Origin: Sphingobium sp. CCH11-B1
Lineage (GTDB): Bacteria > Pseudomonadota > Alphaproteobacteria > Sphingomonadales > Sphingomonadaceae
Direction of reading: 5' to 3'
NCBI RefSeq assembly: GCF_001556865.1
Contig: NZ_LSJY01000068.1
Span: 1-21,224 of the forward strand
Length of the DNA: 21,224 nucleotides
A program made the translations under genes and the position numbers. Below, piece after piece: positions 12,554 through 21,139 of the stretch (positions are counted from its first letter, which is position 1; every line of letters starts with the position of its first letter). The notes under the pieces were generated by a model, which did not search any database, had not been told where the DNA came from, and worked only from the letters and a program-made list of their open reading frames with translations.

Positions 12554-14049
12554 CGCTCAAGTCGGACACAGTGCGCTGGGGCGCATCGATCCTTGTCGTC
12601 GCGCTGGCCGCCGGTGGCGCGGGCTATTGGGCGGGCCACAGGTCGCCGCAACCGCAGGCCGCCGCGTCCGGCGAGGCGGGCACAGGCTCGGGCAAGGTGC
12701 TCTACTGGTACGACCCGATGTTTCCCAACCAGAAGTTCGACAAGCCCGGCAAGTCGCCGTTCATGGATATGCAGCTTGTGCCCAGATATGCCGACGGCGA
12801 AAGTGCCGGCGCGGCGCCCGGGGTGACGGTCGATCCCTCCGCGCGCCAGAGCCTCGGCCTGCGCGTGGCCGAGGCCCGCATGGGCAGCCTTGCGAGCACG
12901 CTGGAAGTCACCGGCACGATCGACTTCAACCAGCGCGACGTCGCCGTCATCCAGGCGCGTTCGGGCGGGTTCGTGAGCCGCGTCTATGCGCGAGCGCCCG
13001 GGGACGTGGTCCGCGCCGGCGCGCCGATCGCGGACCTGCTCCTGCCCGAATGGGGCGGCGCGCAGACCGAATATCTGAGCGTCAGGCGGCTCGGCAAGCC
13101 CGACCTCACCGCGGCCGCGCGCCAGCGACTGCGGCTGATGGGCATGTCCGACGGCCTCATCGCCAGCGTCGAGCGGAGCGGACGCCCGAACGGCGTGGTG
13201 ACGATCACGACGCCGATCTCGGGCACGATCCAGACGCTCGACGCCCGTGCCGGCGTGACGCTCGCCATGGGCCAGACGCTCGCCCAGGTAAGCGGGCTCG
13301 GCACCGTCTGGCTCAATGCCGCGGTGCCCGAAGCGCGCGCGGGCGATGTCCGGGTCGGCCAGAATGCCAGCACCACGCTGGCGGGCTTCCCCGGCGAGCG
13401 CTTCGCCGGCCGGGTGATCGCGATCCTGCCGACCACGCAGGCCGACAGCCGCACGCTCACCGTGCGGATCGAGCTGCCCAACCGGGACGGCCGGTTGCGG
13501 CCGGGCATGTTCGCCAGCGTCGCGCTTGGCGGCGATGCCAAGCCGGCGCTGCTGGTGCCGAGCGAAGCGGTGATCCGCACGGGCAGGCGCACGCTCGTCA
13601 TGCTGGCCGCAGGCGACGGGCGCTATCATCCCGCCGAGGTCCGCATCGGCCGCGAGGCAGGCGGCGAGACCGAGATCCTTGCCGGCCTGTCGCCCGGCGA
13701 GAACGTCGTCGTCTCGGGGCAGTTCCTGATCGATTCCGAGGCGAGCCTGTCGGGAATCGAGGCGCGGCCGATCGGCGGCGGTGCGGCATCGGCGACCATC
13801 GCCGCGCCGGCGTCGAAAGCCACGCTGTACGAGACGACGGGCAAGATCGAGCGGATCACGGCCAATTCGGTGACGCTCAGCCACGAGCCCGTTCCCGCGC
13901 TCGACTGGCCGGCGATGACGATGACCTTCGCGCTCGCCAATCCGGGCATCGCGCGCGGCTTCAAGGCGGGTGACCGGGTCCGGTTCGGGTTCGACCGGCC
14001 CCCGGCGGGACCGACGCTGCGGCATATGGCGAAGGTGGCGGGCCAGTGA
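12550..14049 (+). CDS. cusB: CusB-type RND periplasmic adaptor with N-terminal metal-binding domain and C-terminal CusF domain
   Basis: 499 residues. A membrane anchor (about 10-28) is followed by a heavy-metal-binding domain at 50-80 ([25 protein letters not shown]) with Met57, Met72 and Met74. The membrane-fusion core has a barrel-sandwich ([24 protein letters not shown]) and beta-barrel and membrane-proximal regions to about 420. Residues about 427-495 form a fused CusF domain, [20 protein letters not shown], then Trp453, Met456 and Met458 (WPAMTM), with His445. This is the Cu(I)/Ag(I) site of CusF, including the cation-pi tryptophan. A CusB-CusF fusion suggests direct metal hand-over to the adaptor. 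The start at 12550 overlaps cusC by 4 bp; the end overlaps cusA by 4 bp. Confidence 0.93.
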   Translation: MTLKSDTVRWGASILVVALAAGGAGYWAGHRSPQPQAAASGEAGTGSGKVLYWYDPMFPNQKFDKPGKSPFMDMQLVPRYADGESAGAAPGVTVDPSARQSLGLRVAEARMGSLASTLEVTGTIDFNQRDVAVIQARSGGFVSRVYARAPGDVVRAGAPIADLLLPEWGGAQTEYLSVRRLGKPDLTAAARQRLRLMGMSDGLIASVERSGRPNGVVTITTPISGTIQTLDARAGVTLAMGQTLAQVSGLGTVWLNAAVPEARAGDVRVGQNASTTLAGFPGERFAGRVIAILPTTQADSRTLTVRIELPNRDGRLRPGMFASVALGGDAKPALLVPSEAVIRTGRRTLVMLAAGDGRYHPAEVRIGREAGGETEILAGLSPGENVVVSGQFLIDSEASLSGIEARPIGGGAASATIAAPASKATLYETTGKIERITANSVTLSHEPVPALDWPAMTMTFALANPGIARGFKAGDRVRFGFDRPPAGPTLRHMAKVAGQ

Positions 14050-17000
14050 TCGCCCATCTCATCCGCTGGTCGGTGAGGAACCGCTTCTTCGTCGTGCTCG
14101 GCATGCTCGCGCTGGTCGGCGCGGGCCTGTGGGCGGTGCGCTCGACCCCGATCGACGCGCTGCCCGATCTTTCCGACGTGCAGGTCGTGATCCGCACTTC
14201 CTATCCGGGTCAGGCGCCGCAGATCGTCGAGAACCAGATCACCTATCCGCTCACCACCACCATGCTGTCGGTGCCCGGCGCCAAGACGGTGCGCGGCTAT
14301 TCCTTCTTCGGCGACAGCTTCGTCTATGTGATCTTCGAGGACGGCACCGATCTCTACTGGGCGCGCAGCCGCGTGCTCGAATATCTCAACCAGGTCCAGG
14401 GTCGGTTGCCGGCCAGCGCCCGCAGCGCGCTCGGGCCGGACGCGACCGGGGTCGGCTGGGTCTATGAATATGCGCTGGTCGACCGCACCGGCCGGCACGA
14501 TCTCTCGCAGCTTCGCGGGTTGCAGGACTGGTTCCTGCGCTACGAGCTGAAGACCGTGACCGGCGTGGCCGAAGTCGCCAGCATCGGCGGCATGGTCAAG
14601 CAGTACCAGGTGCTGCTCGATCCGGTGAAGCTCGCGGCCTACGGCGTAACCCACGCCCAGGCAGTGCAGGCGATCAGCCAAGCCAATCAGGAAGCCGGCG
14701 GCTCGGTGCTGGAAATGGCCGAGGCCGAATATATGGTCCGCGCCTCGGGCTATCTGAAAACGCTCGACGATTTCCGGGCAATCCCGCTCAAGACTGCGGC
14801 GGGCGGCGTGCCCGTCCGGCTCGGCGATGTCGCCACGATCCAGGTCGGCCCCGAGATGCGGCGCGGCATCGCCGAACTGAACGGCGAAGGCGAGGTCGCC
14901 GGCGGCGTCGTTATTCTTCGGTCAGGCAAGAACGCCCGTGAGACCATCGCGGCGGTCAAGGACAAGCTCGCCGATCTCAGGAAAAGCCTGCCGCCGGGCG
15001 TCGAGGTGGTCACGGTCTATGACCGCTCGCAGCTGATCGATCGCGCGGTCGAGAACCTCACCCGCAAGCTGGTCGAGGAGTTCATCGTCGTCGCATTGGT
15101 CTGCGCCCTGTTCCTCTGGCACGTCCGCTCGGCGCTGGTCGCGATCCTGACCTTGCCGCTCGGTGTGCTGGCCGCGTTCGTCGTAATGCGGTTCCAGGGG
15201 GTGAACGCCAACATCATGTCGCTGGGCGGCATCGCCATCGCCATCGGCGCGATGGTGGATGCGGCGGTCGTCATGATCGAGAACGCCCACAAGAGGATCG
15301 AACGCTGGGAGCAGGATCACCCGGACAGACATCTCGATGGCGAGATGCGCTGGATCGTCGTCACCGAGGCGGCGGCCGAGGTCGGGCCGGCGCTGTTCTT
15401 CAGCCTGCTGATCATCACGCTGTCGTTCATTCCGGTCTTCACCCTGGAGGCGCAGGAAGGCCGGCTGTTCGCGCCGCTCGCCTTCACCAAGACCTATGCG
15501 ATGGGCGCGGCCGCGATCCTGTCGGTGACCCTGGTGCCGATCCTGATGGGCTGGCTGATCCGGGGCCGCATTCCGGCCGAGCAGGCCAATCCGGTCAATC
15601 GCTGGCTCACCAATATCTACCGGCCCGCGATCGACTGGACGATGAAGCGGCCCAAGGCAGTGCTGCTGATCGCGGCTCTGGTGTTCGCCACCACGGCCTG
15701 GCCGCTCAGCCGGCTCGGCGGCGAGTTCATGCCCAATCTCGACGAGGGCGACCTGCTCTACATGCCCTCGGCGCTGCCGGGCCTCTCGGCCGCCAAGGCG
15801 AGTGAGCTGCTCCAGCAGACCGACCGCCTGATCAAGACCGTGCCCGAAGTCGAAAGCGTGTTCGGCAAGGCCGGCCGCGCCGAGACCGCGACCGATCCCG
15901 CGCCGCTCGAAATGTTCGAGACGACGATCCAATTCAAGCCCCGCGACCAGTGGCGGTCGGGCATGACGCCCGAACGCCTTGTCGACGAGCTCGATCGCCG
16001 GGTGAAGCTTCCGGGTCTCGCCAATATCTGGGTGCCGCCGATCCGCAACCGCATCGACATGCTCGCGACGGGCATCAAGAGCCCGATCGGGGTCAAGGTG
16101 TCGGGCAGTGACCTCGCCGAGCTCGACCGCATCGCGCATGATGTCGAGACCGTGGCCAGGAGCGTGCCCGGCGTCAGCTCGGCGCTCGCCGAGCGGCTGA
16201 CCGGCGGACGCTATGTCGATGTCGACATAGACCGCGCCGCCGCCGCGCGGTTCGGGCTCAACATCGCCGACGTCCAGGCCATCGTCTCCGGCGCGATCGG
16301 CGGCGAGACGATCGGCGAGACGGTCGAGGGCCTCGCCCGCTATCCGATCAGCGTGCGCTATCCGCGCGAATTGCGCGACAGCCTCGAAAGGCTGCGGGCG
16401 CTACCGATCCTGACGCCCGCGGGCCAGCAGATCACCTTGGGCACCGTGGCAAACGTCTCGATCGCCGAGGGACCGCCGATGCTCAAGACCGAGAATGCCC
16501 GGCCTTCGACCTGGGTCTACGTCGATGTGCGCGGGCGCGATCTTGCCTCGGTGGTCGGCGATCTGCAGCGTGCGGTGGCGAAACAGGTCAGGCTCTCGCC
16601 TGGGGTCAGCATCGCTTACTCTGGCCAGTTCGAATATCTCGAGCGCGCGGTCGACCGCTTGAAGCTGGTCGTGCCCGCGACGCTGCTGATCATCTTCGTG
16701 CTGCTCTACCTCATCTTCGGCCGCTTCGACGAGGCGGCGCTGATCATGGGGACGCTGCCGTTTGCGCTGACCGGCGGCATCTGGACGCTTTATCTGCTGG
16801 GGTTCAACCAGTCGATCGCCACCGGGGTCGGGTTCATCGCGCTCGCCGGCGTCTCCGCCGAGTTCGGGGTGGTGATGCTGATCTATCTCAAGAACGCGCT
16901 GGCCGAGCGCGGCGCACATCCGGACGCTGCCGAGGTCGAGGCCGCCGTGCGCGAAGGCGCGCTGCTGCGCGTCCGTCCCAAGGCGATGACGGTGGCGGTG

Positions 17001-17189
17001 ATCCTGGCCGGCCTGCTGCCGATCCTGCTGGGATCAGGCGCGGGTTCGGAGGTCATGAGCCGGATTGCCGCGCCGATGATCGGCGGCATGCTGACCGCGC
17101 CCTTGCTCTCAATGTTCGTCCTGCCCGCCGCCTACCTGCTGTTGCGCCGGCCCAAGACCGATCCCATCCCTCAACCCGTTTCATCATGA
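14046..17189 (+). CDS. cusA: CusA-type Cu(I)/Ag(I) RND efflux pump
   Basis: 1047 residues, the usual length for CusA. It begins [20 protein letters not shown] (first span). The fourth-span proton-relay motif [20 protein letters not shown] (about 395-417) is of the monovalent-metal (HME4) type. The periplasmic cleft segment NEGDLL-like [15 protein letters not shown], then [14 protein letters not shown], and [17 protein letters not shown] carries the Met residues that form the Cu(I)/Ag(I) site in E. coli CusA. The pump takes metal from the periplasm or cytoplasm and expels it through CusC using the proton gradient. The GTG start at 14046 overlaps the cusB stop (GTGA). cusF follows 11 bp after its stop. 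Confidence 0.95.
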   Translation: MIAHLIRWSVRNRFFVVLGMLALVGAGLWAVRSTPIDALPDLSDVQVVIRTSYPGQAPQIVENQITYPLTTTMLSVPGAKTVRGYSFFGDSFVYVIFEDGTDLYWARSRVLEYLNQVQGRLPASARSALGPDATGVGWVYEYALVDRTGRHDLSQLRGLQDWFLRYELKTVTGVAEVASIGGMVKQYQVLLDPVKLAAYGVTHAQAVQAISQANQEAGGSVLEMAEAEYMVRASGYLKTLDDFRAIPLKTAAGGVPVRLGDVATIQVGPEMRRGIAELNGEGEVAGGVVILRSGKNARETIAAVKDKLADLRKSLPPGVEVVTVYDRSQLIDRAVENLTRKLVEEFIVVALVCALFLWHVRSALVAILTLPLGVLAAFVVMRFQGVNANIMSLGGIAIAIGAMVDAAVVMIENAHKRIERWEQDHPDRHLDGEMRWIVVTEAAAEVGPALFFSLLIITLSFIPVFTLEAQEGRLFAPLAFTKTYAMGAAAILSVTLVPILMGWLIRGRIPAEQANPVNRWLTNIYRPAIDWTMKRPKAVLLIAALVFATTAWPLSRLGGEFMPNLDEGDLLYMPSALPGLSAAKASELLQQTDRLIKTVPEVESVFGKAGRAETATDPAPLEMFETTIQFKPRDQWRSGMTPERLVDELDRRVKLPGLANIWVPPIRNRIDMLATGIKSPIGVKVSGSDLAELDRIAHDVETVARSVPGVSSALAERLTGGRYVDVDIDRAAAARFGLNIADVQAIVSGAIGGETIGETVEGLARYPISVRYPRELRDSLERLRALPILTPAGQQITLGTVANVSIAEGPPMLKTENARPSTWVYVDVRGRDLASVVGDLQRAVAKQVRLSPGVSIAYSGQFEYLERAVDRLKLVVPATLLIIFVLLYLIFGRFDEAALIMGTLPFALTGGIWTLYLLGFNQSIATGVGFIALAGVSAEFGVVMLIYLKNALAERGAHPDAAEVEAAVREGALLRVRPKAMTVAVILAGLLPILLGSGAGSEVMSRIAAPMIGGMLTAPLLSMFVLPAAYLLLRRPKTDPIPQPVSS

Positions 17190-17200
17190 AGGAGAAGACG

Positions 17201-17590
17201 ATGAACCATGCACGACTGACCATTGCCCTCGGCCTCGCCGCCCTGACTGCCGCGTGCGGCAAGAAGGCGGAGGCCCCCGTTGCGACTGAGACCAACGAGG
17301 CGGCGCCCGCCGCGACCATGAGCGGCGACATGGGCAACATGTCGATGGCGCCTGACGCGAACGCCGCGATCAAGGCCAAGGGCCATGGCACCGTCACCGC
17401 GATCGACAAGGCGGCAGGCACGATCACGCTCGATCATGGTCCGATCCCGGAGGCCAAGTGGCCCGCGATGACGATGGCGTTCAAGGCCGCGCCGTCGATC
17501 ACCGATGCGGTCAAGGTCGGCGACAAGGTCGATTTCGACCTCTCGCTCAAGGGCAGCGATGGCGAGGTCACCGCGATCGCAAAGCAGTGA
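17201..17590 (+). CDS. cusF: CusF-like periplasmic Cu(I)/Ag(I) chaperone, lipoprotein form
   Basis: About 129 residues. The lipoprotein signal ends LAALTAAC (Cys19). A Met-rich linker (MSGDMGNMSMAPD) precedes a CusF domain with GTVTAIDKAAGTITLDHGPI and the WPAMTM copper motif. It is a free-standing second copy of the module already fused to CusB, here tethered to a membrane by lipid. It would deliver periplasmic Cu(I)/Ag(I) to the pump. The start ATG at 17201 is preferred over 17186 because AAGGAG then lies 6-7 nt upstream and the signal peptide starts properly. It is the last gene of the cus unit. Confidence 0.9.
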   Translation: MNHARLTIALGLAALTAACGKKAEAPVATETNEAAPAATMSGDMGNMSMAPDANAAIKAKGHGTVTAIDKAAGTITLDHGPIPEAKWPAMTMAFKAAPSITDAVKVGDKVDFDLSLKGSDGEVTAIAKQ

Positions 17591-17620
17591 TCCGCTAAGT
17601 TCGACCGGAAAAAGCTGGTT

Positions 17621-17646
17621 GCGTCGCCGCTCCCGGGCGGCGACGC
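17621..17646. terminator. Hairpin after the cus operon
   Basis: GCGTCGCCGC-TCCCGG-GCGGCGACGC: a 10-bp perfect stem 30 bp after the cusF stop. No T run follows on the plus strand; on the minus strand CTTTTTCC lies close behind. A transcription barrier at the end of the cus unit is the likely role. The rest of 17647-17838 holds no gene I can support. Confidence 0.5.
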
Positions 17647-17838
17647 CCGTGCCGGCCGTCTGCCTGGCTGTGCGCCCGGTCGACGGTTGCGACCGGCAAC
17701 GCCCAATGCCAGCGGCGTTTCCCTGCGCGATCACCGACAATTTGAGCACGCTTCGCGGATCGCACATTGAACGTGCAAGCCGCCCTTGCTCGCGATAGCC
17801 TGAACGGCAAGGAGCCCAGTTTAGATGACCCAGCCAGT

Positions 17839-19134
17839 ATGACCTTGTTACCCGCGACACATCATGATCTCGTGAGCGAGCTTGTCCGTCGTTGGCGAGA
17901 CGATCCCGGCGCCACCTATCGCTCCTGGTTTCTGTGGGACGAACGGCTGAAAAACTTCCGCTCCATCCGTCGCGGGCTGCAGCAGGTGGTCGCAGAAATC
18001 GAAAGTGGGCGGTTCGGCGTCGCCTATCGCGGCTCGTCACTGGAAACGGTTGTCCACTCGATCGCCGAACAGCGGCAGATCTTCAAGGGCGCCGACCATG
18101 CCTGGCTGTGGAAGCCCAAGCTGCGCATTCCAGACATCTACGAAAGCCCGGACAACCAGCGGGCGTTCGGTCGCCTGCTCGACAATTGCTCGTGCTGCGA
18201 TACCGCCGAGGAGATCATCAGCCACATCCGCAGCATAGACGCGCTCAAGATCAAGGGGCTGGGGCCGGCGGCGGCCAACCTGCTCTATTTCCTTCACCCG
18301 ACGCTGGTGCCGCCCTTCAATACCGCGATCGTCAAGGGCTACAATGCCGTCACCGGCGCCAAGGTGAAGCTCGGGTCATGGGATCATTTTCTCGCCATGC
18401 GCGCCGGCATCCTCGACCTCAACGACCGTTACCGCGAGTTGCTCTCCAACGATCTCGGCGCGATCGGCGGACTGTTGTTCGACATTGGCTCGGGCCGCTA
18501 TCCCGCGCCACCGCTGGAGGATGACGCAACGGCGGCCGACGACTGGCTCGGCAGATTGGAACATGCCAGAGCGGAGGCAAGCCGGCTCGACAAGACAGCC
18601 GCCGCGCAGGGCGAAACCGATCGCACGCACGCCGAAATCCAGGCCTGGCTGCGCGACCTCGGCCATGCCCTCGGTTACGATGTGTGGATCGCCGCCAATG
18701 ACCGCGGTCGACTTCACGCTGGCTGCCCGCTTGGACAGGGATGCCTCGAGCGCCTTCCAGACGCCATTGCGACCTCTCCCGGAGCGGACTCGATCCGCCT
18801 CATCGACGTGTTGTGGCTGGCGAAGGGTGGCGACGGCGTCGCCGCCGCGTTCGAGGTTGAACATTCGACCTCGATCTACTCGGGGATCGTGCGCATGCTC
18901 GATCTGGCGCTGTCGGGGAGCGATCTGCACGCTGCCGCCGGGCTATTCCTGGTCGCACCGAATGCGCGCGAGCAGGACGTTCGCGCGCAACTCCGTCGCC
19001 CGGCTTTCAGCCGTATTGCCGATCTCGACTTCGCCTATCTGCCCTATGGCGAGCTGGAGAGAAACAGGGACGCGATCGCTCGTTTTGGAACGGGATTGAA
19101 GGCCATCAAGGCGATCTCAAGCCCCCTTCCCTGA
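17839..19134 (+). CDS. Predicted nuclease: HhH-like N-terminal domain plus PD-(D/E)XK-like C-terminal domain
   Basis: About 431 residues, no named family that I can recall with certainty. The N-terminal half is helical and contains a helix-hairpin-helix-like segment LKIKGLGPAAANLLYFLHP (about 136-154), as in DNA glycosylases. The C-terminal part has VWIAANDRGR, then LIDVLWL...AAFEVEHSTSIYSG with Asp323, Glu339 and Glu341 spaced like a PD-(D/E)XK nuclease core with EVE in place of ExK, then VAPNAREQDVRAQLRRPAF. Type II restriction-like or DNA-repair nucleases have such architecture, so DNA cleavage is plausible. The start is uncertain: ATG 17839 lacks a good RBS, while the frame is open back to TTG 17767. 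A transposon end begins 3 bp after the stop, so the C-terminus may be altered. Confidence 0.65.
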   Translation: MTLLPATHHDLVSELVRRWRDDPGATYRSWFLWDERLKNFRSIRRGLQQVVAEIESGRFGVAYRGSSLETVVHSIAEQRQIFKGADHAWLWKPKLRIPDIYESPDNQRAFGRLLDNCSCCDTAEEIISHIRSIDALKIKGLGPAAANLLYFLHPTLVPPFNTAIVKGYNAVTGAKVKLGSWDHFLAMRAGILDLNDRYRELLSNDLGAIGGLLFDIGSGRYPAPPLEDDATAADDWLGRLEHARAEASRLDKTAAAQGETDRTHAEIQAWLRDLGHALGYDVWIAANDRGRLHAGCPLGQGCLERLPDAIATSPGADSIRLIDVLWLAKGGDGVAAAFEVEHSTSIYSGIVRMLDLALSGSDLHAAAGLFLVAPNAREQDVRAQLRRPAFSRIADLDFAYLPYGELERNRDAIARFGTGLKAIKAISSPLP

Positions 19135-19136
19135 AA

Positions 19137-19217
19137 GGGGGCGTTTGCGGGAGGGGGCGGAATCCTACGCCAAGCTCGCCCAGATAGCCGGCGCGAGATC
19201 TTACTTGTTGCTGCCTT
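19137..19217. repeat. Terminal inverted repeat of the Tn3-family element
   Basis: Starts GGGGGCGTTTGCGGGAGGGG and continues CGGAATCCTACGC. From memory this is very close to the long (about 81-bp) terminal repeat of Tn5393, which begins GGGGTCGTTTGCGGG. If the repeat is that long, its inner end overlaps the end of the GNAT gene. The partner repeat is not in the window, so the inner boundary given is an estimate. Confidence 0.65.
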
Positions 19218-19731
19218 CTACGGTCGCGCCAGAAAGGCGACGGCTCAGTTCTATCCGGCGATGGCTACGCATTTTGAAGGTGTCTGGCCCAACGCGCCGA
19301 TACTCAATGAAGCCGAGAGAACGCCAAAATCGCTCTGCCGCTTCATTCGCTTCCAGCACGGCCAACCGAATCTCTGTGGCACCTCTCGCAGCGGCCCAGC
19401 TTTCGACCGTCGAGTAAATTGAGCGTCCGACGCCACGACCACGCTGTGCGGCATCTACGATCATGAAGCCGAGATACCATGTGCCATCACGCGGATAATC
19501 GCGGAGGATGGCCGCGATTGCATATAGGCCGCCAGGCCCCTTCCATCCCAGGACAGCTTGATTGTGGGCGCTCTTTTCGGGCGGCACATCGGAGAAAAGC
19601 TCGCGAGCATCGTCCAGCGTGGGCGCGGCCCCGTCCTGCAACAGGAAATAGTCGCTGCAACGGTTGTACAGGTCTGCAACGTCTGCGGCGTCCGCTTGGG
19701 TAAGTTTGATCGGGGCTCCCGTCATCATCAT
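19201..19731 (-). CDS. GNAT-family N-acetyltransferase, transposon passenger
   Basis: About 176 residues with the GNAT fold pattern: LGFMIVDAAQRGRGVGRSIY (the R/Q-x-x-G-x-G/A acetyl-CoA loop), then IRLAVLEANEAAERFWRSLGF (motif B). The protein transfers an acetyl group to an unknown amine substrate; antibiotic or toxin inactivation is possible but not shown. The start is one of three consecutive ATGs (19731, 19728, 19725) that overlap the tnpR stop, so it is coupled to resolvase expression. The stop at 19201 may lie inside the transposon's terminal repeat. It occupies the cargo position between IR and tnpR. Confidence 0.85.
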   Translation of the reverse strand: MMMTGAPIKLTQADAADVADLYNRCSDYFLLQDGAAPTLDDARELFSDVPPEKSAHNQAVLGWKGPGGLYAIAAILRDYPRDGTWYLGFMIVDAAQRGRGVGRSIYSTVESWAAARGATEIRLAVLEANEAAERFWRSLGFIEYRRVGPDTFKMRSHRRIELSRRLSGATVEGSNK

Positions 19732-20348
19732 CGCGTTTTGGCAGCAAGCACGCGCTGACCGTAATCCCGGAGTTCCCCGTTGGGACCGACATAGCGGTAG
19801 AGAGTGACGCGCTCGATCCCGAGTTCCTTGCAGAGGTCGGAAACGGACGTGTCGCGTTGGGCCATAGCAGCCTGAGCGAGCCGCACCTGGGCCTTGGAGA
19901 GGGCGAACTTGCGGCCACCCTTGCGTCCCCGCGCGCGGGCAGCGGCCAGGCCAGCCATGGTGCGCTCGCGGATCATATCCCGCTCAAACTCCGCCAGTGT
20001 GGCAAAAATGCCGAACACCATCCGGCCCGATGGCGTCGTGGTGTCGATCTGCGCGCCCTTGCCGGTGAGCACCCGCAGACCGATACCGCGATCCGACAGA
20101 TTCTGCACCGTGCTGACCAGGTGGGTGAGCGTTCGGCCGAGCCGGTCGAGCTTCCAAACGATGAGGACATCGCCGTCGCGCAACGATTTCAGGCAGGCGG
20201 CAAGACCGGGGCGATCATCACGGCTACCGGATGCACGATCATCATAGATATTGCCTGGCTCGACACCGGCAGCGCGAAGGGCATCGTGCTGCAGGTCGAG
20301 CGACTGCGAGCCGTCGGCTTTGGACACGCGGGCGTAGCCGATCAGCAT
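19728..20348 (-). CDS. tnpR: Serine resolvase of a Tn3-family transposon
   Basis: 206 residues. The catalytic domain begins MLIGYARVSKADGSQSLDLQ with nucleophile Ser9. IVWKLDRLGRTL carries the conserved arginines. EFERDMIRERTMAGLAAARA is the long E-helix, and a C-terminal helix-turn-helix is at SDLCKELGIERVTLYRYVG. It resolves cointegrates at the res site, which should lie in the 125-bp gap before the divergent tnpA. Slightly longer than the classic Tn3/gamma-delta resolvases (about 185 residues), as usual in this subgroup. The gene appears intact. Confidence 0.93.
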   Translation of the reverse strand: MLIGYARVSKADGSQSLDLQHDALRAAGVEPGNIYDDRASGSRDDRPGLAACLKSLRDGDVLIVWKLDRLGRTLTHLVSTVQNLSDRGIGLRVLTGKGAQIDTTTPSGRMVFGIFATLAEFERDMIRERTMAGLAAARARGRKGGRKFALSKAQVRLAQAAMAQRDTSVSDLCKELGIERVTLYRYVGPNGELRDYGQRVLAAKTR

Positions 20349-20473
20349 GGATCACAAACGAAGGTTTGAGGCGGTGACGAACATGAGCACATAAGATTGG
20401 GCTATTGTGTATCTTAACCAGCATCTCAATCAAGCTATCTCAAACCGTAGCTCGGAAAGAATAAGGAGCATGT
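20349..20473. other. Divergent tnpR/tnpA intergenic region, presumed res site
   Basis: A comparatively AT-rich 125-bp gap between the resolvase and transposase starts, the usual place for res and both promoters in Tn3-family elements. ATTGTGTATCTTAACC and CAATCAAGCTATCTCAAA look like parts of resolvase half-sites, but I cannot fix the three subsites by eye. The tnpA RBS AAGGAG is at 20463-20468. Confidence 0.55.
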
Positions 20474-20784
20474 ATGCCGCGTCGCGTGACCCTGACCGAT
20501 CGACAGCGCGAGGCGCTGCTTCACTTGCCGGTCGATCAAGGTGAGCTGCTGCGGCACTATACCCTCAGCGATGAGGATCTCGGGCATATCCGCCAGCGCC
20601 GGCGCGCCCACAATCGTTTTGGCTTCGCGCTGCAACTGTGCGTCCTGCGCTACCCGGGCCGGGTGCTCGCTCCTGGCGAGTTGATCCCGGCGCAGGTATC
20701 GGATTTCGTCGCGGCCCAGCTCGGCCTGACCAGCGACGATCTACTCCTCTATGCCGCGCGCGAGGAGACCCGGCACGAGCATCT
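20474..20784 (+). pseudogene. tnpA: N-terminal fragment of Tn3-family transposase
   Basis: Only the first 103-104 codons remain: MPRRVTLTDRQREALLHLPV, DQGELLRHYTLSDEDLGHIR, RAHNRFGFALQLCVLRYPGR and LYAAREETRHEHL. This is the DUF4158 N-terminal domain of Tn3-family transposases, which are normally close to 1000 residues. The frame is cut at about 20785 by GGGGTGACTACACG, giving a premature stop at 20789-20791. The catalytic DDE domain is missing, so the transposon cannot move by its own enzyme. The start ATG at 20474 has AAGGAG 5 nt upstream. Confidence 0.9.
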
Positions 20785-20822
20785 GGGGTGACTACACGAA
20801 AGTGACGTATCTGCACGCTAAG
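20785..20822. repeat. 38-bp terminal inverted repeat of a second Tn3-family element
   Basis: Starts GGGGTGACTACACGAAAG and ends GTATCTGCACGCTAAG, exactly 38 bp. Tn3-family ends are 38 bp, start GGGG and finish ACG(C/T)TAAG (Tn21 ends GCACGCTAAG). It begins precisely where tnpA of the first transposon breaks. Strong pattern match, but made by eye. Confidence 0.65.
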
Positions 20823-20950
20823 GGCGAACAAATCCGGTACGATGCCAGCAGATGCTATTCGCAGGCTTTCCTGCCCCTTTTATGTGGTGCCGCCCTACGG
20901 GCGCCGATATGGGAGGGCGGCAATCCGATTGACCAACGATCGAGGTAGAA
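20785..20950. mobile_element. Remnant of the second Tn3-family element
   Basis: The sequence inside the 38-bp repeat. No supported gene is present. An imperfect hairpin with GCCGCCCT/AGGGCGGC arms lies at 20889-20921. The right boundary with the IS256-type element is uncertain (somewhere around 20945-20985). Confidence 0.4.
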
Positions 20951-21001
20951 CCCGTTAGCGTCCGCGCTCGTGGTGTAATTTCCGGTGTAGATTGAGGCGA
21001 T

Positions 21002-21031
21002 CGCATGGGTGGGGCATGCCCCACCCATGCG
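21002..21031. repeat. Perfect 30-bp palindrome inside the IS leader
   Basis: CGCATGGGTGGGGCA followed by its exact reverse complement TGCCCCACCCATGCG. It lies about 80 bp upstream of the transposase start. A role in blocking read-in transcription or masking the RBS is possible, as in other IS elements. Confidence 0.6.
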
Positions 21032-21111
21032 AATTCGATCTCGGTGGCCACCGGGCTCATCGGTAAGGTGGAGTTACCACACTTCACACGCCCACCGAGG
21101 AGTTGATCCCG

Positions 21112-21139
21112 ATGACCGACGATAGATTACCGCTTGCCG
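21112..21139 (+). pseudogene. Start of IS256-family transposase, interrupted
   Basis: ATG at 21112 with GAGGAG 9 nt upstream encodes MTDDRLPLA. IS6100 begins at 21140, and the joined frame stops at 21166-21168. Too short to be functional. Confidence 0.6.

Larger units (their letters stand above)
19137..20784. mobile_element. Left part of a Tn3-family transposon (Tn5393/Tn163-like)
   Basis: It contains an outer inverted repeat at 19137, a GNAT gene, tnpR, a divergent tnpR-tnpA intergenic (res) region, and the first 103-104 codons of tnpA. The right-hand portion of the transposon is missing because another element begins at 20785. The element inserted just behind the nuclease gene; the 5-bp target copy would be TGAAA at 19132-19136, if intact. 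Confidence 0.75.
20951..21139 (+). mobile_element. 5' end of an IS256-family insertion sequence, cut by IS6100
   Basis: An untranslated leader with strong hairpins (21002-21031, and GGTGGCCACC near 21043-21052), an RBS GAGGAG, and a transposase start reading MTDDRLPLA, which I recognise as the N-terminus of an IS256-family (Mutator-type) transposase. Only nine codons remain before IS6100 starts. The left boundary is an estimate. Confidence 0.55.

Noticed and set aside
11991..13973. 660-codon plus-strand frame overlapping cusC and cusB
   Set aside because: Out-of-frame shadow rich in Arg, Pro and Gly; cusC and cusB have family motifs and coupled starts.
12532..14025. 497-codon minus-strand frame over cusB
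   Set aside because: Antisense shadow with typical repetitive Arg/Asp/His composition.
14922..16139. 405-codon minus-strand frame over cusA
   Set aside because: Antisense shadow of the pump gene; no signature.
20751..20948. 65-codon plus frame across the tnpA break (contains TKVTYLHAKGEQIRYDASRC)
   Set aside because: It begins inside the tnpA remnant in another frame and crosses a transposon end; no RBS or homologue recalled.
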